Numbered from the stretch's first letter, positions 50,636 to 61,296 are shown. The stretch is 64,000 nt of DNA from an uncultured Muribaculaceae bacterium (GCA_905233845.1 CAJOFH010000006.1:49844-113843), one strand, 5' to 3'. Made by a program: numbers and translations. Notes: generated by a model from the sequence alone, not told the origin.

Positions 50636-51752
50636 AAGTCATTAAAAATACAAAAGCAGCATAAGCAAAGAGTATAGCAGCCATCCATTTGTCTTGATTA
50701 TCCCAAATTTTCATTCTTAGTAATGGATAAACTATAACTAATGGATACAAGAACCAAGACAAATAAGCAAAACGGTTACTGAATGTTGCACGAATAACCA
50801 TAATCCAAAACGCATTAGCAAGAATATACGTATTTGCTATAATATTATAAGCTAAATCATTAAAACTCCTTTTTACAGTTAAGTACCAGACCATCAGCAC
50901 TGGAAAAAAACTGTAAAACAAGAAGTCAAATCGAAATCCGGTACTAGAGAAAGTAGCTGTCGTCTCAGACATTCCAACTTCTATAAAATAATCAGATTTC
51001 TCTTCGTATAAATTTAAACTATTGAAGAAGTCACCTAAAAAATTACCAGCAACTAACGATATTAATATTGAACTAGCCCAAAAAAAGATTGCGACTTTTG
51101 TTGAACGGATTAAAAAAAAGCTTGCTAGTAAACATAATATTGGAAGTGCAGTTGAACGATGAATAGCATAAGCAATAAATAATAATAAAACAGAAAATAC
51201 CTTCTCCCAAATTTTCCCGGAAATCAAAACAACGGCCAATAAGACTATATGACATGCTAGACCATTACGAATACCATTAATTCCATAAGTATAAAAAGAG
51301 AAAGATGACATAAAGAATAATATAGCTATCCACGTATGATTTGGAAATAATTTTACACTTACCAGTAAAGCAATTCCTATATATAAAAATTCAACAATCA
51401 AAAGAAATTCTTTAGCTGTTAATCCAATATTCTTACAGAAGAACTCAAAATTATGCCATAACCATTCAGTAGTCAGACTAAAATTCTCATATTCATTAAT
51501 GACATTTTCATAACCAAAAACATAGTAACCAGTATCCACAAACGCTATATGCACTGGTCGTGGGCCAAGAAACATAATAATTATAATAGATAAAACTATG
51601 GAAAAGAATAAACCCACTTTTGATTTTGCATATAAACATTTATTATCATTAGAGAATGAGTAATAAAAAGATGTCAAAAAACACAAACCACAAATCAGAA
51701 CAATGAAGACTGTGTGATATAATTGTGGTGGAATAAAATAGAAAAAACTCAT
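50619..51752 (-). CDS. EpsG family polysaccharide polymerase (Wzy-like)
   Basis: About 10 TM segments; FVDTGYYVFGYENV...INGIRNGLACHIVLLAVVLI...AIHRSTALPILCLLASF, EpsG-like pattern. Confidence 0.8.
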   Translation of the reverse strand: MSFFYFIPPQLYHTVFIVLICGLCFLTSFYYSFSNDNKCLYAKSKVGLFFSIVLSIIIIMFLGPRPVHIAFVDTGYYVFGYENVINEYENFSLTTEWLWHNFEFFCKNIGLTAKEFLLIVEFLYIGIALLVSVKLFPNHTWIAILFFMSSFSFYTYGINGIRNGLACHIVLLAVVLISGKIWEKVFSVLLLFIAYAIHRSTALPILCLLASFFLIRSTKVAIFFWASSILISLVAGNFLGDFFNSLNLYEEKSDYFIEVGMSETTATFSSTGFRFDFLFYSFFPVLMVWYLTVKRSFNDLAYNIIANTYILANAFWIMVIRATFSNRFAYLSWFLYPLVIVYPLLRMKIWDNQDKWMAAILFAYAAFVFLMTFVYYG

Positions 51753-51763
51753 TTTTGATGCTT

Positions 51764-52717
51764 TTAATCAATCATTCTGTTTGATTTTGGAAGTGTTAAC
51801 CATTCTCCAATCTTAAAATCCCATTCAATAGGACGTATGTCTGCTCGTCCGCTACCAGGAAAGAAGGTAAACTCTCCAAATTTTAAATTATTATTCTCAA
51901 TGTAGAAATCTATTCGCACAAAAGGAAAAGGCTTTGATAATTCTGTGCTCAAAGATAATATTCTATCTAAAAATATTGGTTTCTTTATTTCATGTTTTTT
52001 ATCAGGGTTAGAAAAATCAATGTCATAGAAAGGAAGAAGGTTCCAATCAGGATCATAATAATTCAAATATTCTTCTTCTCCTTTAACATGAACATAAATA
52101 AAACGAGGAACACCATTAAAACAAAAACATTTATAATCTGTTAAACTCCCAGATTCATCTTCAAGATATCGTTCACATATAATTCGAGGTTTCATTTCAG
52201 CATAATGCCATTCACGCCCCATCCATGCTATGTCATGATTAAGCCAATATTTCATATGCTTCTTCCAAACCCACCAATCAATCTTAGTTTTATCTCTTAC
52301 TATGAGATTCCAGCCGCTTGCATGACTGGCTTTCAAAACGAATTGATTAGGAAGTTCATCAGGATTAAACTCATCTACATTTTCATAAACTTTATATAAA
52401 TCATTTAACAACTCGCCCAAACCTTGTTTTTCCAAATAGCCCCGAACTAGGTATTTATCTGCTAATATTGGCATCAAATCATTTCTATAATATAGTTTAA
52501 GCCATTGTAATTTTTCAGTATAGGCCTTAGGATTCTCAAGATCTAACACCTTTTGTGCTCTAGGGAAATATAAGTCTGTAACAGCTTTTTCATCAGTCTT
52601 AATCATTGACTTCTTCTTTCTAGAGGCTAATTGATGAAGCCACAACAATCTTAAATAAGGATTATTGTTTTTTATTTTTACTAGCTTTTTTCTTAGAGAG
52701 TTACTTATTAGTTTCAT
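51764..52717 (-). CDS. ATP-grasp fold amidoligase/TupA-like glycosyltransferase
   Basis: YTEKLQWLKLYYRNDLMPILADKYLVRGYLEKQGL...FVLKASHASGWNLIVRDK...CERYLEDESGSLTDYKCFCFNGVPRFI...FVRIDFYIENNNLKFGEFTFFPGSG. Confidence 0.9.
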   Translation of the reverse strand: MKLISNSLRKKLVKIKNNNPYLRLLWLHQLASRKKKSMIKTDEKAVTDLYFPRAQKVLDLENPKAYTEKLQWLKLYYRNDLMPILADKYLVRGYLEKQGLGELLNDLYKVYENVDEFNPDELPNQFVLKASHASGWNLIVRDKTKIDWWVWKKHMKYWLNHDIAWMGREWHYAEMKPRIICERYLEDESGSLTDYKCFCFNGVPRFIYVHVKGEEEYLNYYDPDWNLLPFYDIDFSNPDKKHEIKKPIFLDRILSLSTELSKPFPFVRIDFYIENNNLKFGEFTFFPGSGRADIRPIEWDFKIGEWLTLPKSNRMID

Positions 52718-53736
52718 CTTTTATATAATTTATATAATAAAAAATATAAATGCAGTCTTAGGCACAAGAATATTATCCTATGAGACTTTGTGGATTCTCG
52801 CAAACAAAAATGTTTAGACGCAACTGCATACATTCTGTCTTTCTTCATCAGTTTTATGTCTTGAAGGAACCTTTGATAATCTATTTTTACTGCATTTCTA
52901 ACAGTAAAGACAACGGCATTAATTAGTCGTTTTGCCAATGAATCTTCAACAGAATATCCATTATCATGACAAAATCGACAAATCGTGTTGTAAAGATTTA
53001 TCTGCATTTGCCAAGCGTTGTTCCTGTATTTCTCTGTTAAAGAGGCTCCATTATGACAATATATATAGTTGGGCTTATTAATTAGTGAAATGCGATTCAA
53101 TTTATTGCTCACTAATAGATTAAAGACCAAGTCCTCTTGATACACTTCACGTTCAGAAACAAACAAATCCTCACTAATAATGTCTCTCTTTATCATACGT
53201 AACCACATGAAATTTGGAAGCATCCTCTTGGAGTAATTGTTACTTTCTGAAACTATAGGTAAAACAAATTCTTCTTTGATATCGGTTATGCAGAATCTGT
53301 CATTGGGGAGAGAATGAGGTCTTAGATTACCTTCTTTCTCATAGTAATAGGCACAAATACACATCTCTGCATTATTATCGACTATACTATTATATAGATC
53401 TTTGAGATAGCTATCTTTCAAGTAATCATCACTGTCAATGAAGCAGAGGTATTTGCCGAAAGCGACTTTAAAGCCTGATAATCTTGCACTTGAAAGGCCA
53501 CCATTCTCTTTATGTACAACTCTTATGAAATCATGTTTTTGTGCATAATCGTCACAAATTTTTCCACTTTCATCAGTGCTACCATCATCCACAAGAATCA
53601 CTTCATAATTATCAAAATCTTGAGTAAGCACAGATTCGATGCATCTAGCTAAATAACCAGACACATTATATACCGGTATAATGACCGATACTTTAAAGTC
53701 AGATGACATATGTTTATTCTCCAATGAAGTCTTCAA
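52714..53736 (-). CDS. Glycosyltransferase family 2
   Basis: KVSVIIPVYNVSGYLARCIESVLTQDFDNYEVILVDDGSTDESGKICDDYA...CFIDSDDYL. Confidence 0.93.
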   Translation of the reverse strand: MKTSLENKHMSSDFKVSVIIPVYNVSGYLARCIESVLTQDFDNYEVILVDDGSTDESGKICDDYAQKHDFIRVVHKENGGLSSARLSGFKVAFGKYLCFIDSDDYLKDSYLKDLYNSIVDNNAEMCICAYYYEKEGNLRPHSLPNDRFCITDIKEEFVLPIVSESNNYSKRMLPNFMWLRMIKRDIISEDLFVSEREVYQEDLVFNLLVSNKLNRISLINKPNYIYCHNGASLTEKYRNNAWQMQINLYNTICRFCHDNGYSVEDSLAKRLINAVVFTVRNAVKIDYQRFLQDIKLMKKDRMYAVASKHFCLRESTKSHRIIFLCLRLHLYFLLYKLYKR

Positions 53737-54823
53737 ATTCTTTTATCGCGTTATCTATTGAAAAAAGATCGCCTCTATGCTTGGCACCGATTTTGTATTT
53801 CGACAGTAATTCTCCGTTTTGAAGAAATTGTTTTATTCCATCATATAAGCTATCATCATTATTATCTACAATCAAACCTGCTTCATCATCAAGTATCTCC
53901 TTCATTCCAGAACAATCTGTTGTCAATACAGGCGTTCCTACAATAATAGATTCAACAACAGCAGTGCTATATCCTTCAACGTAAGAGGGACACACGAACA
54001 AATCCATTTGACGAACATATTTATACGGATTGGATTTAAAACCCAACAAAGAAATGTGATCATCTAAACCTAGATTAGAAATCATTTCTTTTATTTTTAA
54101 TTCTTCAGAACCTTGGCCCAACAAATAAAAATGCCATTTATCATATCCACACTCTTTAATAGAGTGAAGAGATTTTATCAATCTGCGATAACCTTTTTCT
54201 TCACTCAATCGTCCGACACTGCAAATGTTGAGTATATCCCTATTTATCACTAAGTCACATTCAACTTTAGATTTTTCAATTATATCGTTCGTGTCAATAG
54301 CATTATGGATTACTTTGCAATTTAAATCAGCCCAGCCAGTTTTTTCAACAAATGATTCTAATGCCGTTTGTGCAACAAAAGCAATTCTATCAAATTTATA
54401 ATAAGCTTTTTTGCCTTCTTTCACGCTTCTAAAGGATGTGAAAAAATCTTCTGGACTAACCATTCCTGAATGAACCCAGGCATATGTTTTTATTTTTTTA
54501 TTATTACAACCACTTATCACACGAGCAGGGAAACGATGATAAAAAGCAATCTCCATATCATATTTCTCTCTTATAAATAACTTATGCAACAAACTAGGAG
54601 ACAACAATTTTGCCATTGTTATAAAACCCCTAAATTGTTTGTTGAAAATCGTCTTACGCTTTATATGCTTAGCAAAAGAATCCTTATATACGCCACGATT
54701 GAAGACTGTATAAAGAGTGATGTCATATTTGTCTGGATCCAGATTGTTTACCAAATTAACAAGAACCTTCTCGGCACCGCCACCACCTAAGTCAAAATGA
54801 AAGAAAAGTATTTTCTTCTTCAT
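53714..54823 (-). CDS. Glycosyltransferase family 4
   Basis: FHFDLGGGGAEKVLVNLVNNLD; NICSVGRLSEEKGYRRLIKSL; FVCPSYVEGYSTAVVESIIVGTPVLTTDCSGMKEIL. Confidence 0.93.
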   Translation of the reverse strand: MKKKILFFHFDLGGGGAEKVLVNLVNNLDPDKYDITLYTVFNRGVYKDSFAKHIKRKTIFNKQFRGFITMAKLLSPSLLHKLFIREKYDMEIAFYHRFPARVISGCNNKKIKTYAWVHSGMVSPEDFFTSFRSVKEGKKAYYKFDRIAFVAQTALESFVEKTGWADLNCKVIHNAIDTNDIIEKSKVECDLVINRDILNICSVGRLSEEKGYRRLIKSLHSIKECGYDKWHFYLLGQGSEELKIKEMISNLGLDDHISLLGFKSNPYKYVRQMDLFVCPSYVEGYSTAVVESIIVGTPVLTTDCSGMKEILDDEAGLIVDNNDDSLYDGIKQFLQNGELLSKYKIGAKHRGDLFSIDNAIKEFEDFIGE

Positions 54824-55860
54824 GTTCTCAAAAAATCCTCAGTTCTGTCTATTATTTTCTGATGCACAGTTTCAAAGTCAACAACATTTACTTTTTTCTG
54901 AAGCAAATCTTCTAATTGCATAATTGTTGCTTCATCCTCAAAAAAAACATATCCACAATTCTTTATCCAACTATAGCAACCTTCAATTTTGTAATTATTA
55001 TTTGGCAGAACAATGCATGGGGTGCCTGTGATAAAAGCAAAAATCATTCCATGCAAACGGTCAGTGATTACCCATTGGCTGCAGCCAAACTGATTCCATA
55101 TTTTATTCAATTCTTCTTCTCTTTCCATTACAGAAAGTCCTCCACGACCTATGTGAGTGTCATAATCGACAACATCAAATTTAGTTCCAATATGAGTTTT
55201 AAGTATACTTTTAAAATCATCTGATAGTTTTGATTCAAAATCATCTCGTAGGCAAAATGTAACACCTTTTCTCTCTAAAGCAGGTTTACGTTTGTCAAGC
55301 GTCATAACAATATCTGGAAGTAATTTTGAATTTGAAAACAAGGTTTTCATCACTTCGTGTGACCAACGCTCTCTGGCTGAAATAGTTAGATTTTTATGCT
55401 TTGAATAAACTTTTACAGCTTGGTACTTAAGATATTTGCCGCCCAAAGTGTTGCTGAAAAACATTGTCTGGGGAAAAAGTAGAATTCTATTACGTGGAAA
55501 AGCCTTAACCACCATTTGGCGAAGCAACTCAATATCAAAGTATAGATCACTCATATTTCCACCACCAACGACAGTGATAATATCGTCTTGATTACATATT
55601 TTTTGTAATGATTTTAAACTTGATAAAGTATTGCTTATAGGAATATCAACAATCTCATGGTCAGGAAAATGTTCTCTAAGGAATATCTCCTGAGCATAAG
55701 TGATAGCCACATCTCCTAAATTACCATAATCAGCAGCAAGGAAAACAATGCATTTCTTTTTCCCGCATAGGTAATCATATTCTGATAAATGAGATGTAGA
55801 ATACCAATATTTAATTCGGTAACGATTCTCAATATATAATATCTTGAATAGATTTGACAT
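54820..55860 (-). CDS. Polysaccharide pyruvyl transferase family protein
   Basis: CIVFLAADYGNLGDVAITYAQEIFLREHF; DIITVVGGGNMSDLY; WVITDRLHGMIFAFITGTPCIVLPNNNYKI. Confidence 0.92.
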   Translation of the reverse strand: MSNLFKILYIENRYRIKYWYSTSHLSEYDYLCGKKKCIVFLAADYGNLGDVAITYAQEIFLREHFPDHEIVDIPISNTLSSLKSLQKICNQDDIITVVGGGNMSDLYFDIELLRQMVVKAFPRNRILLFPQTMFFSNTLGGKYLKYQAVKVYSKHKNLTISARERWSHEVMKTLFSNSKLLPDIVMTLDKRKPALERKGVTFCLRDDFESKLSDDFKSILKTHIGTKFDVVDYDTHIGRGGLSVMEREEELNKIWNQFGCSQWVITDRLHGMIFAFITGTPCIVLPNNNYKIEGCYSWIKNCGYVFFEDEATIMQLEDLLQKKVNVVDFETVHQKIIDRTEDFLRT

Positions 55861-55867
55861 TTAATAA

Positions 55868-57406
55868 TTATCTTCTGATTTTTTTTACCAAAGCTTTTCT
55901 TAATGCAAGACGCTCATTTCTATTTAATCCAATTGAAAGGATTACAGTGCAAGTTAAAACAACTAGAATAATAGTCATCGGTACAGAATGAATATGTATA
56001 CTAAAGTTTAGCACAGTCACAAGCAAAACAGATATAACGAATACAAAACCACAAGGTCTAAAAACAGAACTTAAATAATTTCTAAAAGGCATTTTCATTT
56101 GCTTAATCATATAAAAAAGTCTATATAAATATCCACCAATAGAAACTACAAGCCTAACAATTAGAGCCCAAACAGGTGACATGCCAGCGTACATGAACAT
56201 AGCTGTAATAGGGAAATTGAGGAAAAGAATACAGCTTATTATAATTTGATATTTCTTTATTTTTCCAGTTGCGTAAACACTCATCCATAATGGACCAGAT
56301 AAAGCGTCAATTACACAAATCATTACCATAAAGTCACAAAACTCTTTAGCAAAATTAGGCACTTTTCCAAGCCAAAATGTAAGTAAACCTCCACATTCAA
56401 AAAATAGGGGAAGAGCACAGATGATAACAAGGAAAAAACTGTAACGAGTTGTCCGATATATAAGATCGAACAAATCGTTCATATTCCCCTTTGCATAAGT
56501 CTTTGTTATCTGTGGATTAAAGGCTGTCTGAAAGTTGCTAGTAAGACTATATGCAGCTCCATAAACTTGATTGGCAATAGTAAGAGCGGCATTGACGGCT
56601 ACTCCATGGAAGAAGTTTATTATCAAATCTACTCCTTGGAATGTGGCAAGTAATGAGGCACTACCAAATATGCTCCATCCAGAAAATGAAAGCATCTGTT
56701 TTAGCAACGGTTTCTCAATACCATGTTGAATACGACAATCTTTGAAATTAGAGTAATTATAGAAAACATAAAACAGTGTCATTCCTGCTGACACACATGT
56801 AGCTAAAGCTGCATAAGTGATAAGTCTATCAAAAGGAGAGATTAGCAACATGTAAACAATCAACAATTTCAGACACACATTAACAATGCCTACCACTGCA
56901 AAAACTGTCATCCGTTCGTAAGCAATCATACTAGCATTAAAAGGTGAACGTATTATCCTCAAAACTGTTGTCAATAATGCAAATTGATAAACCCAATTTG
57001 CAGCATACATTCTCCCTTCGGGGATTTTCATGAAGTTATTAAGGTAGTAAAGTCCTATTGTCTCACCTAATACTATGATTATTGCCGCAAATAATACTTG
57101 AACATGAAATCCGTTTGAGAAAACTTTTGTAACACCTTTAGGATTATTTTTCCCAATTTCAAAATTTAAAAAACGTTGAATAGAACCAACTAAAGTATTG
57201 TTAACAAAAGCAAATAAAACGACTATACTACCAACAACCCCATAAATGCCAAAGTCTTCAACGCCAAGTGTGTTAAGTACCACTCTTGAAGTATAAAGAC
57301 TAACGAACATAGCAAATAGCATGCGACCATATAATGCTATGGTGTTCTTTGCTATACGCTTATTTGCATCTGAACGAGTTTCTCTCTGTAAGGTCTCTTC
57401 AGACAT
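55868..57406 (-). CDS. Wzx-like oligosaccharide flippase
   Basis: 12+ TM; KNTIALYGRMLFAMFVSLYTSRVVLNTLGVEDFGIYGVVGSIVVLFAFVNNTLVGSIQRFLNFEIG. Confidence 0.92.
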   Translation of the reverse strand: MSEETLQRETRSDANKRIAKNTIALYGRMLFAMFVSLYTSRVVLNTLGVEDFGIYGVVGSIVVLFAFVNNTLVGSIQRFLNFEIGKNNPKGVTKVFSNGFHVQVLFAAIIIVLGETIGLYYLNNFMKIPEGRMYAANWVYQFALLTTVLRIIRSPFNASMIAYERMTVFAVVGIVNVCLKLLIVYMLLISPFDRLITYAALATCVSAGMTLFYVFYNYSNFKDCRIQHGIEKPLLKQMLSFSGWSIFGSASLLATFQGVDLIINFFHGVAVNAALTIANQVYGAAYSLTSNFQTAFNPQITKTYAKGNMNDLFDLIYRTTRYSFFLVIICALPLFFECGGLLTFWLGKVPNFAKEFCDFMVMICVIDALSGPLWMSVYATGKIKKYQIIISCILFLNFPITAMFMYAGMSPVWALIVRLVVSIGGYLYRLFYMIKQMKMPFRNYLSSVFRPCGFVFVISVLLVTVLNFSIHIHSVPMTIILVVLTCTVILSIGLNRNERLALRKALVKKIRR

Positions 57407-57408
57407 AA

Positions 57409-58647
57409 TTAGTCTCGTTTAAACAAGTCTCTTGTATAGACTTTTTCTTGCACGTCTGCAAGGTTTTGGTCGAAGCGATTTGCCAAGATCACTTGGCTTA
57501 AAGCTTTAAAGTGCTCTAGGTCGTTGATGACTTTGCTGCCGAAGAAGGTGGAGCCGTCTTCGAGGGTGGGTTCGTAGATGATGACTTTGGCGCCTTTGGC
57601 TTTGATGCGCTTCATCACGCCCTGGATGCTTGACTGGCGGAAGTTGTCACTGCCGCTTTTCATTGTCAGGCGGTAAACGCCAATTACGCACTCGCGTTCT
57701 TCTGTCTTGCTGTAATCGCCACGGTGGTAGTAGTCGTAGTAGCCTGCCATGCGGAGAACACGGTCGGCGATAAAGTCCTTTCTCGTGCGGTTGCTCTCGA
57801 CGATTGCTTCGATAAGGTTCTCAGGCACATCGGCATAGTTGGCGAGCAGTTGTTTGGTGTCTTTGGGAAGGCAGTAGCCGCCATAGCCGAAAGATGGGTT
57901 GTTATAGTGCGAACCAATACGAGGATCAAGGCAGACACCATTGATTATCGACTGTGTATCGAGGCCTTTCATCTCGGCATAGGTGTCAAGTTCGTTGAAA
58001 TAGCTTACTCGTAAGGCGAGGTAAGTATTTGCGAACAGCTTCACAGCCTCAGCTTCGGTTAAACCCATAAACAATGTGTCTATATCAGGCTTTAAAGCGC
58101 CTTCTTGCAGAAGTTCTGCGAATTGGTGAGCAGCTCTATCAAGTCGCTCGTCGCCCTCTGGACGGCCGACGATAATGCGGCTTGGATATAGGTTGTCGTA
58201 AAGAGCCTTGGTCTCACGAAGAAATTCTGGCGCAAAAAGGATGTTTTCACTTCCAGTTTTACGTCGGATGCTTTCGGTGTAACCAACCGGTATCGTTGAT
58301 TTTATCACCATGATAGCATCAGGGTTCACCTTCATTACCAGCTTAATCACCTCTTCCACATGGCGTGTGTCGAAGTAGTTGTTCACTGGGTCATAATTAG
58401 TCGGTGTGGCTATCACAACAAAATCCGCCTCACTATATGCCTTTTCGGCATCAAGTGTGGCGGTAAGTTTAAGCGGTTTCTCAGCAAGATACTGCTCAAT
58501 ATAATCGTCTTGGATCGGCGAGATATGGTTGTTGATTTTGTCAACCTTTTCGGGAATTACATCGACGGCAACCACTTCGTTATGCTGCGCCAGCAAAGTC
58601 GCGATACTCAAACCGACGTATCCAGTTCCTGCTACTGCTATCTTCAT
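57409..58647 (-). CDS. ugd: UDP-glucose 6-dehydrogenase
   Basis: [95 protein letters not shown]. Confidence 0.95.
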   Translation of the reverse strand: MKIAVAGTGYVGLSIATLLAQHNEVVAVDVIPEKVDKINNHISPIQDDYIEQYLAEKPLKLTATLDAEKAYSEADFVVIATPTNYDPVNNYFDTRHVEEVIKLVMKVNPDAIMVIKSTIPVGYTESIRRKTGSENILFAPEFLRETKALYDNLYPSRIIVGRPEGDERLDRAAHQFAELLQEGALKPDIDTLFMGLTEAEAVKLFANTYLALRVSYFNELDTYAEMKGLDTQSIINGVCLDPRIGSHYNNPSFGYGGYCLPKDTKQLLANYADVPENLIEAIVESNRTRKDFIADRVLRMAGYYDYYHRGDYSKTEERECVIGVYRLTMKSGSDNFRQSSIQGVMKRIKAKGAKVIIYEPTLEDGSTFFGSKVINDLEHFKALSQVILANRFDQNLADVQEKVYTRDLFKRD

Positions 58648-58917
58648 TAACTAAGAGTGATTCCCCACCAGAAATTGTGGGCAATTTTGAAAGTAGTATA
58701 TTCCTTTAGGACATCAAACGACATTAAATCGCCTGAATATCAGTATTTAAAATGTGTTTTGCGAATTTAAATAGGAAAAATTTATATCCTTTTAAAAAAC
58801 GCTTCAGTAAAAATGTCACCATAAATAGATGTCGAACATTTCACTTACTGCTATCTCTATGAAAATCAGTTGTTTCACAGAAAACAACATGTCATAAAAA
58901 TGGAATTACTCCATAAT

Positions 58918-58940
58918 CGATGCAAAATTACGCAAAAGCG
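58918..58940 (-). promoter_or_regulatory. Candidate Bacteroidetes promoter -7 element upstream of capsule locus
   Basis: Minus strand GCGTAATTTTGCATCG contains TAATTTTG (TAnnTTTG) in the ~560-bp gap upstream of the first capsule gene; weak single-motif evidence. Confidence 0.4.
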
Positions 58941-59207
58941 CCCAATAATAATCCACAGCATAGTTAATATTCGTTAATTTCCCCTATATTAATATTATGT
59001 ATAACTGCCAATGAATGCTATAGTTTTACATATTTTCATAGATTCAAGTAAAACTGTTAATTACAAAACGACACCTTTTATCTCCCAAAAGTGAAAAAAC
59101 ACCTTTTTCCCCACATTGAAACCTTATTGTTGACAAAATGATTAAGAAGTTGTATACAAGCAGTTGATAATCTCATAAGTATATATAAATCAAATAATTA
59201 AATTTTT

Positions 59208-59495
59208 ATGGTTAGAAATAGCGATCCAATTGAACGATTAAGGACATTGCTTGGTCCAGAAGACGAGATCATTATCTCAAACACAAATGGTGGTATAGAG
59301 TTGACAGTTGACCGTGACCATCTTGAGATGCTTCAATATTTCAAGATGTTCTGTTACATTCTATTCAATGAGAAAGAAGTAGAAATTATCTATTACGATG
59401 ACAAAAAACAGACAGCAAAAGAAGCAAACATAGTTCTTTTGCTTGTGGAAGAAATAGTCAACCGTTGGAACGAGAAACTAGATATCAATATTTAG
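59208..59495 (+). CDS. Small hypothetical protein
   Basis: 95 aa MVRNSDPIERLRTLLGPEDEIIISNTNGGIELTVDRDHLEML...; first of four tightly spaced ORFs. Confidence 0.65.
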   Translation: MVRNSDPIERLRTLLGPEDEIIISNTNGGIELTVDRDHLEMLQYFKMFCYILFNEKEVEIIYYDDKKQTAKEANIVLLLVEEIVNRWNEKLDINI

Positions 59496-59543
59496 TATTT
59501 TTAGTATTAATTTTTATTTAATTCTTACACATCTATCAAACTA

Positions 59544-59891
59544 ATGTACAATCTACTACAGGCTATGTTCTCCACATTATGGGGAGATGAGCCACAACCA
59601 AAACGAAAGGAAAACAGCACTCAGCCTATCGTGGAAGTTGTAAAACTTGAGAACAAGAGTGCGTCGCCAGTCAGAGCAAAAAGGCGATATGACATTAGTG
59701 GTGACATAGTGCGACTGCAAGACACATTCTTTGACGGACACAAAATGCAGAGCGGTTTTAAAATAGAAACCACCTTGCATGATTTGCTAATAGTCTGTCC
59801 TAGAAAACGCAGAGGCAAAAGCGCATATAACACTTTAGTAAAAGCACTCAATAACATGGGTGTGGAATTAAATATTATAACAAATAAATAA
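59544..59891 (+). CDS. Small hypothetical protein carrying CPRK motif
   Basis: TLHDLLIVCPRKRRGKSAYNTLVKALNNMGVELNI; C-terminal half similar to ORF 60422-60691. Confidence 0.65.
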   Translation: MYNLLQAMFSTLWGDEPQPKRKENSTQPIVEVVKLENKSASPVRAKRRYDISGDIVRLQDTFFDGHKMQSGFKIETTLHDLLIVCPRKRRGKSAYNTLVKALNNMGVELNIITNK

Positions 59892-59898
59892 TTTAGAA

Positions 59899-60417
59899 AT
59901 GAAACAATTAGAGTTTAAGAAAGAAGAGGGAACAAAGAAAGCTCAAAAGGCACAGAAAACAAGGAAAGCCAAGAAAAAGAAAGTTTTGTTGATGGGTAAA
60001 TTGTTTGAGGTTGATCTCTGTAATGCCCAGAATTTCGAGAAATCAGTAAACGAAGAATTAAATCAACTGATAGCACAACCAAATATCAAGGATCCATTAA
60101 CTGCAACATGGAACGGAGAAACGTTAACTATGGAACTTGGATTGACAGTTGATGATTTAAATGATCCCAACGTTTACCTTAATCCAGACAGTGATGCGAT
60201 ACCTCTTGAAGTAATAATTGTGCTTGAAGGAAATCAAAAACATAGTCTCTTCCCCTTCCATACACCATTCGGCAACATCTATAGATATCGTTTGGGTATT
60301 GAAGAGTTTATTACAGAATACAAGAGAAGTTCTCGAGCAAACAAGGCTTCGCGTTTCAAAACTATCGATGTGAAATACTCCTTGGTCAAAGGGTTAACAA
60401 TGACTTTAGGATATTAA
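59899..60417 (+). CDS. Hypothetical protein
   Basis: 172 aa with Lys-rich N-terminus; co-directional 7 nt after the previous ORF. Confidence 0.65.
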   Translation: MKQLEFKKEEGTKKAQKAQKTRKAKKKKVLLMGKLFEVDLCNAQNFEKSVNEELNQLIAQPNIKDPLTATWNGETLTMELGLTVDDLNDPNVYLNPDSDAIPLEVIIVLEGNQKHSLFPFHTPFGNIYRYRLGIEEFITEYKRSSRANKASRFKTIDVKYSLVKGLTMTLGY

Positions 60418-60421
60418 GGCT

Positions 60422-60691
60422 ATGACCAAAAAATTCAAACACAGTCTTGCTGTTGAAGAAAGGTTTTTCTCGCTTGACATTGCTGCGTTAAAAGAACACG
60501 ACTGTGGCTTTAAGAATGCCTACGAGAATGGAAATGAATACCATTTTGGCATTAAATTAAGCCAACTATTCATAATCTGTCCAAGGAAAGTACAGCGCAA
60601 GCAGCAATATCAACGACTCCAAAATTTCTTACAAGCAAAGAATATCACGCTCAACATTTCAAGTCGAAAGAAAGAAATGAAGAACAACTAA
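60422..60691 (+). CDS. Small hypothetical protein carrying CPRK motif
   Basis: KLSQLFIICPRKVQRKQQYQRLQNFLQAKNITLNI; paralogous to 59544-59891 C-terminus. Confidence 0.65.
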   Translation: MTKKFKHSLAVEERFFSLDIAALKEHDCGFKNAYENGNEYHFGIKLSQLFIICPRKVQRKQQYQRLQNFLQAKNITLNISSRKKEMKNN

Positions 60692-60781
60692 ATTGACGTT
60701 GCCAAAAGAGTAGTCACTCGTCCCTACTCTACAATAAAAATGTATCGATGTTAATGTGATTAACATACATTCCGATTGAGG

Positions 60782-60810
60782 CCAACCGTGTTATGGTTGG
60801 TCTTTTTTTC
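60782..60810 (+). terminator. Rho-independent terminator after the four-ORF cassette
   Basis: CCAACC-GTGTTAT-GGTTGG followed by TCTTTTTTTC. Confidence 0.85.
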
Positions 60811-60844
60811 GCTTTTATGCAGTTCAATTCTTTCTGACAAAACC

Positions 60845-61046
60845 TGTGACATTCTAATTTTGAAGGGCAAAATGTCACATTTTTTCATTGTGACAAACGC
60901 AATGTAATGTCACATAACCATCACACTATATTCCATTTGTACTCAACAAGTAACAACAAAAATGTGACATGTGACACACAATAATGACATATATGCCTTT
61001 CAGTCAAATACTGGCAATAATGCATATCCATCTCTCACATGTCACA
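60845..61046. promoter_or_regulatory. Cluster of seven TGTSACA sites upstream of the primase-like gene
   Basis: TGTGACA or TGTCACA at 60845, 60873, 60889, 60908, 60963, 60970, 61040 within ~200 bp. Confidence 0.7.
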
Positions 61047-61118
61047 AAGTAACAAAAAGTCATTTAATAATGGTCTAAATTTCTTATATACAGAATTAAT
61101 CTTTTAAACAAAAAATAT

Positions 61119-61274
61119 ATGAATTCTGAAATTAAATACCTGCCAACTGGAAAAATTTTCAGTAACAGGAAAGAAGCGAAAAAAGAAATTGGACATTCAA
61201 AATTCAACAAAGCACTGAAGGAGGGTCGCCTGTCATTCATGGCAATCTATAACCCAACCAAGGTGATTAACTAA
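61119..61274 (+). CDS. Small (51 aa) basic protein upstream of primase-like gene
   Basis: MNSEIKYLPTGKIFSNRKEAKKEIGHSKFNKALKEGRLSFMAIYNPTKVIN*; ends 22 nt before the next preferred start; below ORF-track length cut-off. Confidence 0.55.
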   Translation: MNSEIKYLPTGKIFSNRKEAKKEIGHSKFNKALKEGRLSFMAIYNPTKVIN

Positions 61275-61296
61275 ACTATTTTATCATTTGCAGACT

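Noticed and set aside
58650-59207. Invertible capsule promoter
   Set aside because: No convincing pair of inverted repeats flanking the candidate promoter was found by eye.
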